From the NCBI GenBank assembly GCA_003298465.1, contig QNGA01000001.1:1178001-1242000 (forward strand): DNA of 64,000 nucleotides, in the 5' to 3' direction. The DNA comes from a halophilic archaeon. Lineage in GTDB: Archaea > Halobacteriota > Halobacteria > Halobacteriales > Haladaptataceae. Every line of letters starts with the position of its first letter. Positions within the stretch are counted from its first letter, which is position 1. Positions 54,188 through 63,198 of this stretch are shown here, piece by piece. Made by a program: the position numbers and the translations under genes. The notes below the pieces were generated by a model that saw nothing but the letters and a program-made list of their open reading frames with translations, was not told the origin of the DNA and did not search any database.

Positions 54188-55282
54188 ATGCAGATTCGTC
54201 GTGTTCGCAACGAAGCGGCAGATCTCCGCCGCTACGTCGAGGAGTGCTGGTTTCCCTACCACCAGGATTTGAGCGAAACCGTCGCCGCGCATTCTCTGGT
54301 CGACGACCCTGACGTACAGGACGTAGTCGAGTTCCACCTCGACCTGCTCGATTCGCCATCGAACCGTCTGTGGGTCGCGCTCGACGACGCTGACGACCCG
54401 ACGACGTCGCTGTCGACGGTCGATGCGACGTTCGCCGGGTTCGTGCGGACGAGTCTCCGACCGTCTCCCCAGCAGTTCGACTGGCCCGACAGGCTCGAAG
54501 TCAGTGACGTCTGGGTACACGAGACCTATCGTGGGTCGGGACTCGCCGACGACCTGGTTGCACGAGCGATTCAGCAGGCGCTGGAGGACGGTTGCGAAGA
54601 GCTGACGCTCGACGTCGCGATCGAGAACGAGCGGGCGATCGCCTGCTACGAGAATCTCGGCTTCGAGGTTCGGGGCCTCGGGATGTACGTACCTCTGCAG
54701 GACGTCACGCTGGAAGCCAGTGACGGTGAACCGATGACCGGCGATCACTCGTCCGTCCATCTCCGCCGGGTTCGCGTCGAGGAAGACGTCGTGCATCGGT
54801 TCGTCGACGAGTGCTGGCTCCCGTTCTGGCGAGATCTGGGTGATGCCGTCGGTGAGCAGCATCTCAGCCCGGACCTCGACCGGGACGCGCTGGTCGAGGA
54901 TCTCCTCGACGGGTACGACGTCCCGGACAGGCGATGCTGGGTCGCTCTCGACGACGTCGAGGACTCGACGGTCGGTCTCGACGAGGTCGACGCCGTCTTC
55001 GCCGGCTGGCTGAACGCCGGGCTCGAACCGAGCGACCGGTTTCTCGACCCGCCGGAACGGCTGTTCGTCGGAAACCTGTACGTCGGACCGTCCTACAGGG
55101 GGTCGGGACTCGCCGACCACCTCGTCGCGCGTGCGATGCAATACGCATGTGAGGAGGGTTGTGTCGAACTCTCGCTCGGAGTGGAAGTTGACAACGAGCG
55201 AGCGATGGCGTACTACGAGAAACTCGGGTTCGAACCACGTCGACAGCGGATGTCCGTCCCCCTCGATGCCGTCGAGACGTAG
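54188..55282 (+). CDS. Tandem GNAT acetyltransferase (two domains)
   Basis: This 364-residue protein contains two similar GNAT domains. The first has VSDVWVHETYRGSGLADDLV and AIACYENLGFEVRGLGMYVP; the second has VGNLYVGPSYRGSGLADHLV and AMAYYEKLGFEPRRQRMSVP. RGSGLA is the acetyl-CoA loop in both. The two halves are related throughout (ECWFPYHQDL versus ECWLPFWRDL), so the gene arose by internal duplication. It has more A/T at third positions than the neighbours. The acceptor is unknown. ATG 54188 or GTG 54182 can start it. Confidence 0.9.
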   Translation: MQIRRVRNEAADLRRYVEECWFPYHQDLSETVAAHSLVDDPDVQDVVEFHLDLLDSPSNRLWVALDDADDPTTSLSTVDATFAGFVRTSLRPSPQQFDWPDRLEVSDVWVHETYRGSGLADDLVARAIQQALEDGCEELTLDVAIENERAIACYENLGFEVRGLGMYVPLQDVTLEASDGEPMTGDHSSVHLRRVRVEEDVVHRFVDECWLPFWRDLGDAVGEQHLSPDLDRDALVEDLLDGYDVPDRRCWVALDDVEDSTVGLDEVDAVFAGWLNAGLEPSDRFLDPPERLFVGNLYVGPSYRGSGLADHLVARAMQYACEEGCVELSLGVEVDNERAMAYYEKLGFEPRRQRMSVPLDAVET

Positions 55283-55697
55283 TTCGTACTCGGTCAGCGA
55301 ACGAACACCGTGAGCGTGTATTCGGAGTATTCGTCACGCTCGTCGCCCGAGTCTGCAGGGCGTGCTAACGCTGGTTGCGACGTTGGGGCGGTACGAAGCC
55401 AACTCCCGAAGATAGCTCTTCGAACCCGGTTTCGCGGCGGGGTCAGAACGGGAACGTCGTCCGAATCAACGAGAACGGAGAACAGCTCGATAGCGAACGA
55501 GCCGATTCGACGCACTGAGGGCCTGTTCGTCTCTCTTTCTGGGCATTCGCGGATAGAAAGCTGGCCTCGGCACTCATAGGGTTCGTCACCGCCGGCCGCC
55601 ACGCCGACTCGGAACGCTCTCTATCGTCATCGGCCACGCGAGGTTACGGCCCGGCACACAAAAGACCCTTTTCCACGACGGTTCGCGTCGCGGTCGG
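55283..55697. other. Lower-GC gap without a convincing gene
   Basis: Over 400 bases between two genes, with A/T-richer sequence than elsewhere. Frames exist on both strands, but their products have neither acidic composition nor a known motif. It may be the remains of a lost gene or mobile element. No repeat ends or inverted repeats were seen by eye. Confidence 0.45.
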
Positions 55698-56534
55698 CTA
55701 CCGTATCTTGCGGACGTTGCTGATGTCGAAGCCGGCGTCGTGAATCTCGGTCTCGAACCGGAGGATGTCTTCGGCCTCGATGCGCGAGAGGACGCCCCGG
55801 AACTCCCGGACGAACATGGTGCGGTCGCGCTCGTTGCCGCCGCTCTCCCACTCGAAGTTCAGCGTGCCGTCGGCCGCTCCCGTCAGCGTCCCCATCTGGG
55901 TCTCCGTGAGGCTCTCCTGGTTGACGAGCACGAGCACGAGGCCGCCCCACGACTGGGACGCCTTCTTCAGCCCGTGCAACAGCATGGTCACCTCGCTCCA
56001 GTCGACCTGCTCGTCGGGCAGCGCCGTGAGGTCGGTCAGCGCGTCGACGAGCACGAGGCCGTCCGGGGCGTGCTCGGTCAGGTACTCGCCGAACGCTTCG
56101 AGGACGTCCCGGCGGTCGTGGGCCTTCCCGAGGTCGGCGAGCGTGCGCCGCTCGCCGACGTACCAGTCGCGCGGGATGGGACTCAACTGGAAGTACTCGC
56201 CGGAGAGGTCCTCGAACTCGATCTCGGTCATCGCGGCGTCGACGAGTTCGTCGTCGATGGTGTGGAGTATCTCCTCGCGGATCTCCCGCGGGCTGGCGGT
56301 GAAGGAGACGTAGTGAATCTCGTCGGGGGGAGCGGCCGCGTCGGCCACCGACCCGTAGTGGAGGTCGAAGAGTTCGGGGTCCGCGTGCGCGAGAGCGTTG
56401 ATGGTCGCGCTCGTGTAGCAGAACTCGCGCGCGCCCGCTCCGGGGTCTCCCGCCAGCAGGACGACGCTACCGGGCGGCGACCCGCCGCCGATCAGCGAGT
56501 CGAGTTGCGAGACGCCGAACGGGATGCGGTCCAT
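55698..56534 (-). CDS. RecA-like (HTR-like / GvpD-KaiC-like) ATPase
   Basis: This 278-residue protein begins MDRIPFGVSQLDSLIGGGSP, the way KaiC/RadA-like ATPases start, then VLLAGDPGAGAREF, a P-loop in which the usual GK[S/T] is GAR, so ATP binding may be weak. The Walker B strand is DGLVLVDALTDLTALP and a sensor strand GGLVLVLVNQES. It resembles haloarchaeal RAD55/HTR-like proteins of unknown role. ATG 56534 follows TATA-like acgataag about 28 bases away. Compare the shorter, more degenerate HTR-like protein at 10749-11438. Confidence 0.88.
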   Translation of the reverse strand: MDRIPFGVSQLDSLIGGGSPPGSVVLLAGDPGAGAREFCYTSATINALAHADPELFDLHYGSVADAAAPPDEIHYVSFTASPREIREEILHTIDDELVDAAMTEIEFEDLSGEYFQLSPIPRDWYVGERRTLADLGKAHDRRDVLEAFGEYLTEHAPDGLVLVDALTDLTALPDEQVDWSEVTMLLHGLKKASQSWGGLVLVLVNQESLTETQMGTLTGAADGTLNFEWESGGNERDRTMFVREFRGVLSRIEAEDILRFETEIHDAGFDISNVRKIR

Positions 56535-56559
56535 GCGCTCGCTTCTCAAGGGGGGGTCC

Positions 56560-57588
56560 TTATCGTTTACGCTCGCCGACAGGTCCGCCGTCGTCGCTCC
56601 CCGCGTCGGACCTCCCCGCTCCGGTTTCGCGCACGCTCGCACCGCGGTTGCGCGGCCGGGCGACAAGCACCTCGCCTCCGCAGCCGGCCGCGTCGAGCGC
56701 GGACCGGGCAGCCTCCCGCGCCGCGTCCGTCCGGTCGCGGTCAGTGACGCCGTACACCGCCGGTCCCCACGACGACTGGCCGGCCCCGGTGACGGCGCTC
56801 GACTCCCGCAACCGGGCCACCACGTCGCCGACTGGCGGCCGGTAGACGCCGCCCTGTTCGTCGGCGTACCACGCGCCGTTGAGACGGCCGATCTCCGCGA
56901 CGGCGTCGCCGAACGTCTCGCAGTCGCGCTCGGTGACCGCCGGGAGCGCCCGGCGCAACAGCACCGCTCCGACGTCGTCGGCGACGGCGGGGTCCGCGCG
57001 CTCGACCACCGAGCGCATGCTGTCGTCCTCGTCGTCGCCGCTGCGGCCCGGTTCGGCGTCGGGGAGCGCGACGACGAACCGCCAGTCGTCGGGCACCGGA
57101 TGGCGGGCCGCGACCGCCGGCACCGACCACTCGCCGGGCGCGGGCCTGTCGGCCGTGAAGCGCTCGACCGGGTGGCCGGCGTCGACGACGAACCCGCCGC
57201 GCTCGAACGTGGCGACGCCGACGCCGCTTCGCCCCCCGCGGTCCAGGTCAGGCGCGCGCTCGCGGACGGCGGGTTCGCGGTCGTGGGCTCGCGCGACGGC
57301 GGCGAACACCGAGAGCGCGAGCTGCGTCCCGCTGCCGAGACCGACGTGCCGGGGCAGCGCCTCGTGGACCGTCACGGACGCACCCGGCGCGTCGAGCAGG
57401 TCGACCGCCCGCCGGGCGTACTCGCGGGCGGCCGGGTGGTCGCAGTCGACGCTCCTCGCGGGGGTCGCTTCGACCCGGACCCGCGGTTCGTCGAGCGCGA
57501 CGCCGACGCCGCCGTACAGTCGCTCGTGGGTCAGCGAGAGGTTCTGGAAGCCGAAGTGGAGTCGCGCGCCGACCGTCACCTGCACCAT
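56560..57588 (-). CDS. GHMP-type beta-RFAP synthase-like protein
   Basis: This 342-residue protein matches beta-ribofuranosylaminobenzene 5'-phosphate synthase, the first committed enzyme of methanopterin-type C1 carrier synthesis. It starts QVTVGARLHFGFQNLSLTHE, then GVGVALDEPRV; the GHMP loop is PRHVGLGSGTQLALSVFAAV and the late signature SSWGPAVYGVTDRD. Haloarchaea use folates or a modified pterin, so the actual substrate here may differ. It lies 25 bases upstream of and in the same direction as the RecA-like gene, so the two may be co-transcribed. A 35-residue C-terminal tail is disordered. Confidence 0.9.
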   Translation of the reverse strand: MVQVTVGARLHFGFQNLSLTHERLYGGVGVALDEPRVRVEATPARSVDCDHPAAREYARRAVDLLDAPGASVTVHEALPRHVGLGSGTQLALSVFAAVARAHDREPAVRERAPDLDRGGRSGVGVATFERGGFVVDAGHPVERFTADRPAPGEWSVPAVAARHPVPDDWRFVVALPDAEPGRSGDDEDDSMRSVVERADPAVADDVGAVLLRRALPAVTERDCETFGDAVAEIGRLNGAWYADEQGGVYRPPVGDVVARLRESSAVTGAGQSSWGPAVYGVTDRDRTDAAREAARSALDAAGCGGEVLVARPRNRGASVRETGAGRSDAGSDDGGPVGERKR

Positions 57589-57775
57589 GCCGGTAGTCGG
57601 GGGAGAAGCGGAAAGGGGGTTTCGGCAGTGGCAATTCGCTCGGGAGCGTCGAACGTCCGCCGCCCGCTTCGCGCCGTGCTCGCGACTTGTCCACTCGGCG
57701 AGCGGTGCACTGCCGGTGCGACGCGTGCGTCGAACCTTCGACCGAAGTCGAGGCGGCCTCGTCGTTCGACGGCGG

Positions 57776-58738
57776 TCAATCGGCCATCCGGTCGAGGACG
57801 TACTCGGCCGCCGGCTCCGCGCCGTTTTCGTACTCCGGCGACGCCGGCGGGTGCCGGACCGCGCGGGCGACGTGGGGGATGGAGTGTTCGACCTGGAACC
57901 CGGTGAGGCCGTTGCGCTCGATGACCCGCGAGACGCCGTGTTGCTCGTCGGTGAATGGGTAGATGATGCAGGGCGTGCCGGCGACGCCGGCCTCCATCAC
58001 CGTCGAGTAGCCCGAGCAGACGACCACGTCGGCGGCGCGTATCCACGGGACCATCGAGGGAACGCAGGTCCAGTCGGGGTCCCCCACGAGCGTGACCCGA
58101 TTGCCCTCGGCCCGGAGCGTCTCGGCGAGCGTGTCGAAGTTCGTGGAGTAGGTGCTCGGGACGACGAGCACGTCGAGGTCGTGCGGCGGGGTCGAGGCGT
58201 CGGCGGGGTCGAGCGCGACGGGCGGGAGGTAGACGACCCCGGGCGGGTCGCCCACGTCCGGCTCCCAGACGGTCGGATAGAGGAACCCTTCCGCCACCGA
58301 CAGCTGGTAGCGGTTTATCAACCAGGTGAACACCTGCTCGACGGCGGCGTCGTAGTAGGACGCGGCGTTGTGCGTGAGCACGTACAGCGGCGTACCGGTG
58401 CTCTGGGCGGCCATCGCGGCGAACATGTCGTCGGTGACGAGCGCGTCGGGGTCCACGCGGCGGAGCCACCGCGCGAGGTCGTACACCCGCTTGGCGCTGC
58501 ACGGGACGCTCTTGAGGACAACGTCCAGCAGCGACCCGCCCTGGTAGTCGCCGATGAAGTCGACCGTCGCCGGGCGGTACACGTCGTAGCCGTTGTACTC
58601 GATGAAGCGAGAGCCGGGGCCACCGCCGGCGAGGACGACGTCCGTTGCTGGCCCCTCGAGCGCCTGAGCCACCGCGAGCATCCGGGTAGCGTGGCCCGCG
58701 CCCTCCGGATAGTGTGCGACGGCGACGGTCCGGCTCAT
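57776..58738 (-). CDS. Glycosyltransferase family 28-like protein
   Basis: This 320-residue protein has the GT-B layout of MurG/UDP-glycosyltransferases. It starts VAVAHYPEGAGHATRMLAVA, with the Gly-His pair of the acceptor site, and its second half has VTLVGDPDWTCVPSMVPWIR and VVVCSGYSTVMEAGVAGTPC, the nucleotide-sugar binding Glu region, then IIYPFTDEQHGVSR. It should transfer a sugar from a nucleotide to a lipid or other acceptor at the inner membrane face. TATA-like aaatatac is about 30 bases before the ATG. No partner genes for a polysaccharide are near. Confidence 0.92.
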   Translation of the reverse strand: MSRTVAVAHYPEGAGHATRMLAVAQALEGPATDVVLAGGGPGSRFIEYNGYDVYRPATVDFIGDYQGGSLLDVVLKSVPCSAKRVYDLARWLRRVDPDALVTDDMFAAMAAQSTGTPLYVLTHNAASYYDAAVEQVFTWLINRYQLSVAEGFLYPTVWEPDVGDPPGVVYLPPVALDPADASTPPHDLDVLVVPSTYSTNFDTLAETLRAEGNRVTLVGDPDWTCVPSMVPWIRAADVVVCSGYSTVMEAGVAGTPCIIYPFTDEQHGVSRVIERNGLTGFQVEHSIPHVARAVRHPPASPEYENGAEPAAEYVLDRMAD

Positions 58739-58869
58739 GAACCCATGTCTACGGTCCCGGGGGAAGTATATTTGGATTCAGTCGTTCCGTCGCTACATCG
58801 CTTCTCGCCCCGGATAAGTTCGACTGCGTCGCCGGATGCAAGTTCGACGCAGTCCGGTCGACGCCCGGG

Positions 58870-59277
58870 TCACGCGAGGTCGTTGTCCCGCAAGAGGTCC
58901 GCGAGCACGTGGACGTACAGGAGCACGGCGGTGAAGGCAGCGACGGGCACAGAGACGACCAGGAGCGCCGCGACCAGGACGCCGCCGACCACGGCGTGCG
59001 AGAGGATGCGCTCGTGTTCCATGTCGTCGACGTCCTCGAACACCCAGTCTTGGTCGCCGAACGCGGCGGTCGGTTCGGCGAGGCAGGCCCGGAGGTGTCG
59101 CCAGTCGCCCGTCCGGAAGCGCGTGAGCACGAAGTGGTCGAGGTCCACGAAGACGCTCAGCAGGACGCCGTAGCCGAACAGCGCCGCCAGGACGAGGGGA
59201 CCGAACGTCCGCGAGAGAGGGACGAGCATGAGACCGGCGGCGACCGCTCCGAGGAGGAAGTGCTCCCGCGAGTACAT
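58870..59277 (-). CDS. Membrane protein with Asp-rich loop (135 aa)
   Basis: This protein starts MYSREHFLLGAVAAGLMLVP and has four hydrophobic segments. The motif VFVDLDHFVL between helices 2 and 3 is like the DxDH signature of YdjM/LexA-regulated membrane metal-dependent hydrolases. HAVVGGVLVAALLVVSVPV and YVHVLADLLRDNDLA follow. The family link is a weak inference. ATG 59277 is chosen; the TATA-like gttaagg is about 30 bases before it. It is divergent from the aspartoacylase-like gene. Confidence 0.82.
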   Translation of the reverse strand: MYSREHFLLGAVAAGLMLVPLSRTFGPLVLAALFGYGVLLSVFVDLDHFVLTRFRTGDWRHLRACLAEPTAAFGDQDWVFEDVDDMEHERILSHAVVGGVLVAALLVVSVPVAAFTAVLLYVHVLADLLRDNDLA

Positions 59278-59366
59278 CGTTCGACTCGACGGTGGCACCG
59301 CGACGCCTTAACTGCACTCGGTTCGGAAGAGATACGTTCAACTGTCCCGGGGCCGCCTGTTCCGCT

Positions 59367-60332
59367 ATGGCAGACCACGCCGCCGAGCGCGTGACGCTCG
59401 CACGGATGCCCTCCGGAGTGGCGGTGACGACCACCGTCCACACGTACGAGGGGCGCACGGACGGCCCCACGGTGTACGTCCAGGCCGCCCAGCACGGTCG
59501 CGAGGTCAACGGCACGGAGGTGTGTCGGCGGCTCCACGACGACCTCCGCGAGGCCGACCTCGCCGGCCGGGTCGTCGTCGTACCGGTAGCCGACCCGCTC
59601 ACCTTCGACCGCGTATCGTACACGACGCCCGAGGGGCTGGACGCCGTCAACCCGAACATGAACCGCGTCTGGCCCGGCGACGAGGCGGGGACGCTCCACG
59701 AGCGGATGGCCGCCCGGCTCTGGCCGTACGTCGAACGCGCGGACGCAGTCGTCGACCTCCACACCGGGAGTCCCGACATGCTCACGCACGTCGTCTTCAT
59801 GGAGGGCGACGAGGCGTCCCGGGGGCTCGCGGAGGCGTTCGGCACCGACCTCCTGCTGTCCGAGGAGGCGGACGAGGACGCCGACGCCGAGTGGCAGCGA
59901 CGCGACTTCGGCGGGAAGCTCAGGGTCGCCGCCACGCGGGAGGACATCCCCTCGATAACGCCGGAACTGGCCCACAACAAGCAGGTCGTCGAGGACGCCG
60001 TCGAGACGGGCGTCGTCGGGACGCTGAACGTCCTCCGGCATCTCGGCCTGCTCGACGGGTCCCCGGTCGACGACGGCGACCGGACGCTGGCCCGAAACCA
60101 CCTCGGCCGGGTCGAGGCGCGCGAGTCCGGTCTCTTCGTCCCCGACCCCGACCGGGAACTCGGCGAGTGGGTCGACGCCGGCGAGCGCGTCGGCACGCTG
60201 TACGACCCGACGACGTACGAGACGCTCCAGGAGGTCGAGACCGACCGGGCGGGCGTCCTCTACGCGCTGACCCAGGAGGCGACCGTGACCGGCGGGGAGT
60301 CGCTGATGAAGGTCGCGCTCGTCAGGGAGTAG
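59367..60332 (+). CDS. Succinylglutamate desuccinylase/aspartoacylase family
   Basis: This 321-residue zinc hydrolase of the M14-like AstE/AspA family would cut an amide from an N-acyl amino acid. Zinc ligands are in AAQHGREVNGTEVCRR (His-x2-Glu) and VVDLHTGSPDMLTHVVF (His). VPVADPLTFDRVSYTTPEGL and NMNRVWPGDEAGTLHERMA are typical. The C-terminal 100 residues form a beta domain (SGLFVPDPDRELGEWVDAGE). ATG 59367 is preferred over 59292. The last 73 bases overlap the convergent signal-peptidase gene. Confidence 0.91.
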   Translation: MADHAAERVTLARMPSGVAVTTTVHTYEGRTDGPTVYVQAAQHGREVNGTEVCRRLHDDLREADLAGRVVVVPVADPLTFDRVSYTTPEGLDAVNPNMNRVWPGDEAGTLHERMAARLWPYVERADAVVDLHTGSPDMLTHVVFMEGDEASRGLAEAFGTDLLLSEEADEDADAEWQRRDFGGKLRVAATREDIPSITPELAHNKQVVEDAVETGVVGTLNVLRHLGLLDGSPVDDGDRTLARNHLGRVEARESGLFVPDPDRELGEWVDAGERVGTLYDPTTYETLQEVETDRAGVLYALTQEATVTGGESLMKVALVRE

Positions 60333-60886
60333 CGACGATACCAGACGACGGGGCGTCCGGCCTCGGGGACGCGGGCGACCACGACGCCGCGAACCCAGCG
60401 CGGACGGACCGGTTCCGAGAGGCCCGTGGCCTGGTCGTAGCGGCCGTTCGCGTCCCCCTTCGTGACGAATCCGGCGTGGGGTGCCGGGCAGTTCCGTAGC
60501 TCTCGGCAGTCGTCCGCCGCGACGAACGCCGGGCGCGCCTCGTCGTACCAGTTCTCGCCCTCCTCGACCCAGAACCGCGCCCGGTGGACCACGGGTAGCC
60601 CGTTCGCGCGGCCGTCCGGAGCGAAGAGTATCACGTCGCCGTACCCGCCGAGCGACCGGTAACCCGTCCCGCGTCCGGCGCGGACGGTCACGACGCCGTC
60701 TCGACTTCCCCGGGGACGGGTGTACTCCTCGTCCAGCACGACCACCGCGTCCCCCACCTCGACGTTCGGGGCCATGCTGCCGCTGACGACCGCGTACGTC
60801 GGCGGCCGGACGCCGGCGGTCGCGAGGACGACGAGGACGACGGCGACGGGCGCGACGCGACCGGAGAGCCGACGAAGCCGGGACAC
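60260..60886 (-). CDS. Signal peptidase I (archaeal, S26B-like)
   Basis: This 208-residue protein has one N-terminal membrane helix (APVAVVLVVLATAGV), then the catalytic motif VVSGSMAPNVEVGDAVVV with S37, and the His region GLPVVHRARFWVEEGENWYD, as in archaeal/ER peptidases where His replaces Lys. DDCRELRNCP and FVTKGDANGRYDQ (conserved Asp) follow. It cleaves signal peptides outside the membrane. The start is GTG 60886. Its end overlaps the convergent hydrolase gene by 73 bases, so the last 24 residues could be an extension after loss of an earlier stop. Confidence 0.9.
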   Translation of the reverse strand: MSRLRRLSGRVAPVAVVLVVLATAGVRPPTYAVVSGSMAPNVEVGDAVVVLDEEYTRPRGSRDGVVTVRAGRGTGYRSLGGYGDVILFAPDGRANGLPVVHRARFWVEEGENWYDEARPAFVAADDCRELRNCPAPHAGFVTKGDANGRYDQATGLSEPVRPRWVRGVVVARVPEAGRPVVWYRRYSLTSATFISDSPPVTVASWVSA

Positions 60887-60968
60887 GACGGCGACAGTCG
60901 ACCGACCCGTGCTTTGTTATCTGGCGCTTGCCGGGCGCCAGGCTCGGACTTACGCTCGATAGGGGCCG

Positions 60969-61631
60969 TCAGTCGACCCGGTCGACGTACTCCGGCGGGA
61001 CGCGTTCCGTCGCGTAGACCCCCTCCCCGCGCCGGGTGACGCGCCGACCGTCCGCGACGAGACCCTTCGCGTCCACCGCCAGCACCGCGGGGTCGTCGGC
61101 GTGGCGGCGGCCGACTGCCCTCGCTCCTTCGCGCGTCTCCGAGAGGTGGACCTCCTGGCGGCCCATGGGACGCAGTCCCTCGTCGCGAATCGCGTCGAGG
61201 TTCCGCGGCGCGGTGCCGTGGTAGAGTTCGTCCGGGACGGCGGACTCGTCGGTTTCTGACGTCCCGCTCGACCCGGCGTCCGCGTCGAGGGTCACGTCGA
61301 CCGAGTGGCCGTAGGCGGCCCGGATTCGCCCCTCGCGGCGCTCGAACCGCCCCTTCGGGTCGGTTGCGACGACGGCGTCGACGTGTTCGGGGGTGGCCCA
61401 GTCGTAGCGCTCCGTCACGGCGGCGACCAGGGCGTCGTCGTCGGTCCATCCGCGGTCGTCCAGTTCGACGCCCGCGTCGCCGGGGAAGTGGCGGAGTACA
61501 CCGCTGCAGAACGTCGAGAGGCGCTTCCGTCGGTCCCCCGAGAGGACTCGGCGGCACCGCTCCTCGCAGGCCGGACAGGCGTCGCCCGCGACGTAGCCGT
61601 GCTCCGGACAGCGAACGACCGGTTCGGTCAC
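60969..61631 (-). CDS. kptA: RNA 2'-phosphotransferase (Tpt1/KptA family)
   Basis: This 220-residue enzyme removes a 2'-phosphate from RNA (such as spliced tRNA) using NAD+. The ADP-ribosyl-transferase motifs are RIRAAYGHSVDVTL, VPDELYHGTAPRNLDAI, GLRPMGRQEVHLSETRE, and VLAVDAKGLVADG. An N-terminal zinc ribbon, CPEH (C8) with CPAC (C19, C22), precedes the usual N-lobe RLSTFCSGVLRHFPGDAGVE. The start is GTG 61631, since residues upstream are basic. Archaeal forms with such a ribbon are known to me. Confidence 0.93.
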   Translation of the reverse strand: MTEPVVRCPEHGYVAGDACPACEERCRRVLSGDRRKRLSTFCSGVLRHFPGDAGVELDDRGWTDDDALVAAVTERYDWATPEHVDAVVATDPKGRFERREGRIRAAYGHSVDVTLDADAGSSGTSETDESAVPDELYHGTAPRNLDAIRDEGLRPMGRQEVHLSETREGARAVGRRHADDPAVLAVDAKGLVADGRRVTRRGEGVYATERVPPEYVDRVD

Positions 61632-61735
61632 GTTCGCCTCTCGTGGCCGGCGACGGATAGCTCTCCCGGCGCTCCGCACCGTCAGTTCGTGTAACGATCC
61701 GGAACATTCTTGCCGGAGATTTGGAAACTGAGACT

Positions 61736-63184
61736 ATGAACCGGAAGTCCGCCTATCGGGCCACGTTCGCGACGCTCTCCATCGCCATCGCCCTCGCGCT
61801 CGTGACCCAGATGGTGCTGGCGGGAGCCGCACCGAACGCAGTCTACGAACGCCGGGCGGACGCGCCGCCCGGCTCGCAGGACGCCGTCGTCGGCGAGCGC
61901 GGCGGAATCACCGTCGTCACCACCCAGAACGGGGACATGCGCTCGGTGTCGGGCGAGCTCATCGCGTTCAATCCGAACGGGACCGTCCGCTATCACACCG
62001 ACGCCCACAGCACGTACTGGGACGTCGACCCCGCTCTCACGGGGTCGGCGTCGGTGACCTACGTCGCCACCGAGCGACTCAACGCGTCGGTCTGTGCGTC
62101 CGGACCGCTGTCGGACCCGGGCGTCAACTGCCGGCGCAACGTCGTCGAGCGCCTCAACCTCTCGACCGGCGAGGTGACGCGGCTGTACAGCCACCGCGCG
62201 GAGAACGGTCGCTGGCACGACGTCGACGTCATCGACGACTCGCACGTTCTGGTCGCCGACATCGGCGCGGACGCGGTCTTCGTCGTCAACACTACGTCGG
62301 GCGTCCGGGAGTGGACCTGGACCGTCGAGAGCGACCTCCCCGTCGAGAGCGGCGGCGCGTACGACGCGGACTGGTCGCACATCAACGACGTGGAGTACCT
62401 CGAAGACGGCCGCGTCATGGTCGACCTTCGCAACCAGGACCGGGTCGCGTTCCTCAACGACAGCGGCCTGATGGAGAACTGGACGCTCGGCAGCGAGGAC
62501 GAGTACGGCGTCCTCCGCGAACAGCACAACCCCGACTACATCCCGGCGTCCGAGGGCGGTCCCGCCGTCGTCGTCGCAGACTCCGAGAACCACCGTCTCG
62601 TCGAGTACCAGCGCGAGAACGGGTCGTGGCACCGGTCGTGGACGTGGCGGGACGACCGGATGCAGTGGCCGCGTGACGCCGACCGCCTGCCGAACGGCAA
62701 CACGCTCGTCACCGACACCGTCGGCGACCGCGTGTTCGAACTGGACGAGTCTGGCGACGTCGTCTGGTCGGTGCCGGTCGACCGCGCCTACGAGGCCGAA
62801 CGTCTGGGGACGGGCGACGAGAGCGCTGGCGGTCCGAGCGCAGAGCGCGCCGGCATCGCCTCGCACGCCGTCGAGACGGACGAGCGCGGCGCGGTCGGCA
62901 ACGTCGAAGCCGGCATCCGCAACCTGGTTCCGCCGGTCGTCGAGAACGGCCTGCTCGGCTACTTCTTCCCGTGGTGGATGGGCTTCTGGGACGTGCTCGC
63001 CGTCTTCGCGCTGGCCGGCGTCCTCCTCGCCTGGGCCGCGGTCGAACTCCGGTGGGTCGGTCCGTCGCTGACCGTGCAGTTCCCGGTCGAGGTCGAGAAC
63101 GCGGGCGTCGTCTGGTCCGTGCTCCTGTTGCTCGCGCTCGCCGGCGTGGCGTACGCCCTCGACACCGTCTCCGGACTGCTCTGA
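61736..63184 (+). CDS. Arylsulfotransferase (ASST)-like membrane-anchored protein
   Basis: This 482-residue protein has one N-terminal helix (about residues 10-32), a six-bladed-propeller-like domain outside the membrane, and two C-terminal helices (DVLAVFALAGVLLAWAAVE and VVWSVLLLLALAGVAYALD). Repeated segments WHDVDVIDDSHVLVADIGAD, DVEYLEDGRVMVDLRNQDRV and WPRDADRLPNGNTLVTDTVG carry the ASST His-Asp patterns. Several Asn-x-Ser/Thr sites (NTTSG, NDSG, NWT) could be glycosylated. Sulfotransferase activity is inferred from the family only; transfer from a phenolic sulphate is possible. ATG 61736 follows TATA-like acattctt. Confidence 0.9.
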   Translation: MNRKSAYRATFATLSIAIALALVTQMVLAGAAPNAVYERRADAPPGSQDAVVGERGGITVVTTQNGDMRSVSGELIAFNPNGTVRYHTDAHSTYWDVDPALTGSASVTYVATERLNASVCASGPLSDPGVNCRRNVVERLNLSTGEVTRLYSHRAENGRWHDVDVIDDSHVLVADIGADAVFVVNTTSGVREWTWTVESDLPVESGGAYDADWSHINDVEYLEDGRVMVDLRNQDRVAFLNDSGLMENWTLGSEDEYGVLREQHNPDYIPASEGGPAVVVADSENHRLVEYQRENGSWHRSWTWRDDRMQWPRDADRLPNGNTLVTDTVGDRVFELDESGDVVWSVPVDRAYEAERLGTGDESAGGPSAERAGIASHAVETDERGAVGNVEAGIRNLVPPVVENGLLGYFFPWWMGFWDVLAVFALAGVLLAWAAVELRWVGPSLTVQFPVEVENAGVVWSVLLLLALAGVAYALDTVSGLL

Positions 63185-63198
63185 GTCGCCGGCCCGGG

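Noticed and set aside
55294..55602. Minus-strand frame of 102 codons in the low-GC gap
   Set aside because: Basic, no motif, no promoter; could be a remnant but cannot be supported as a gene.
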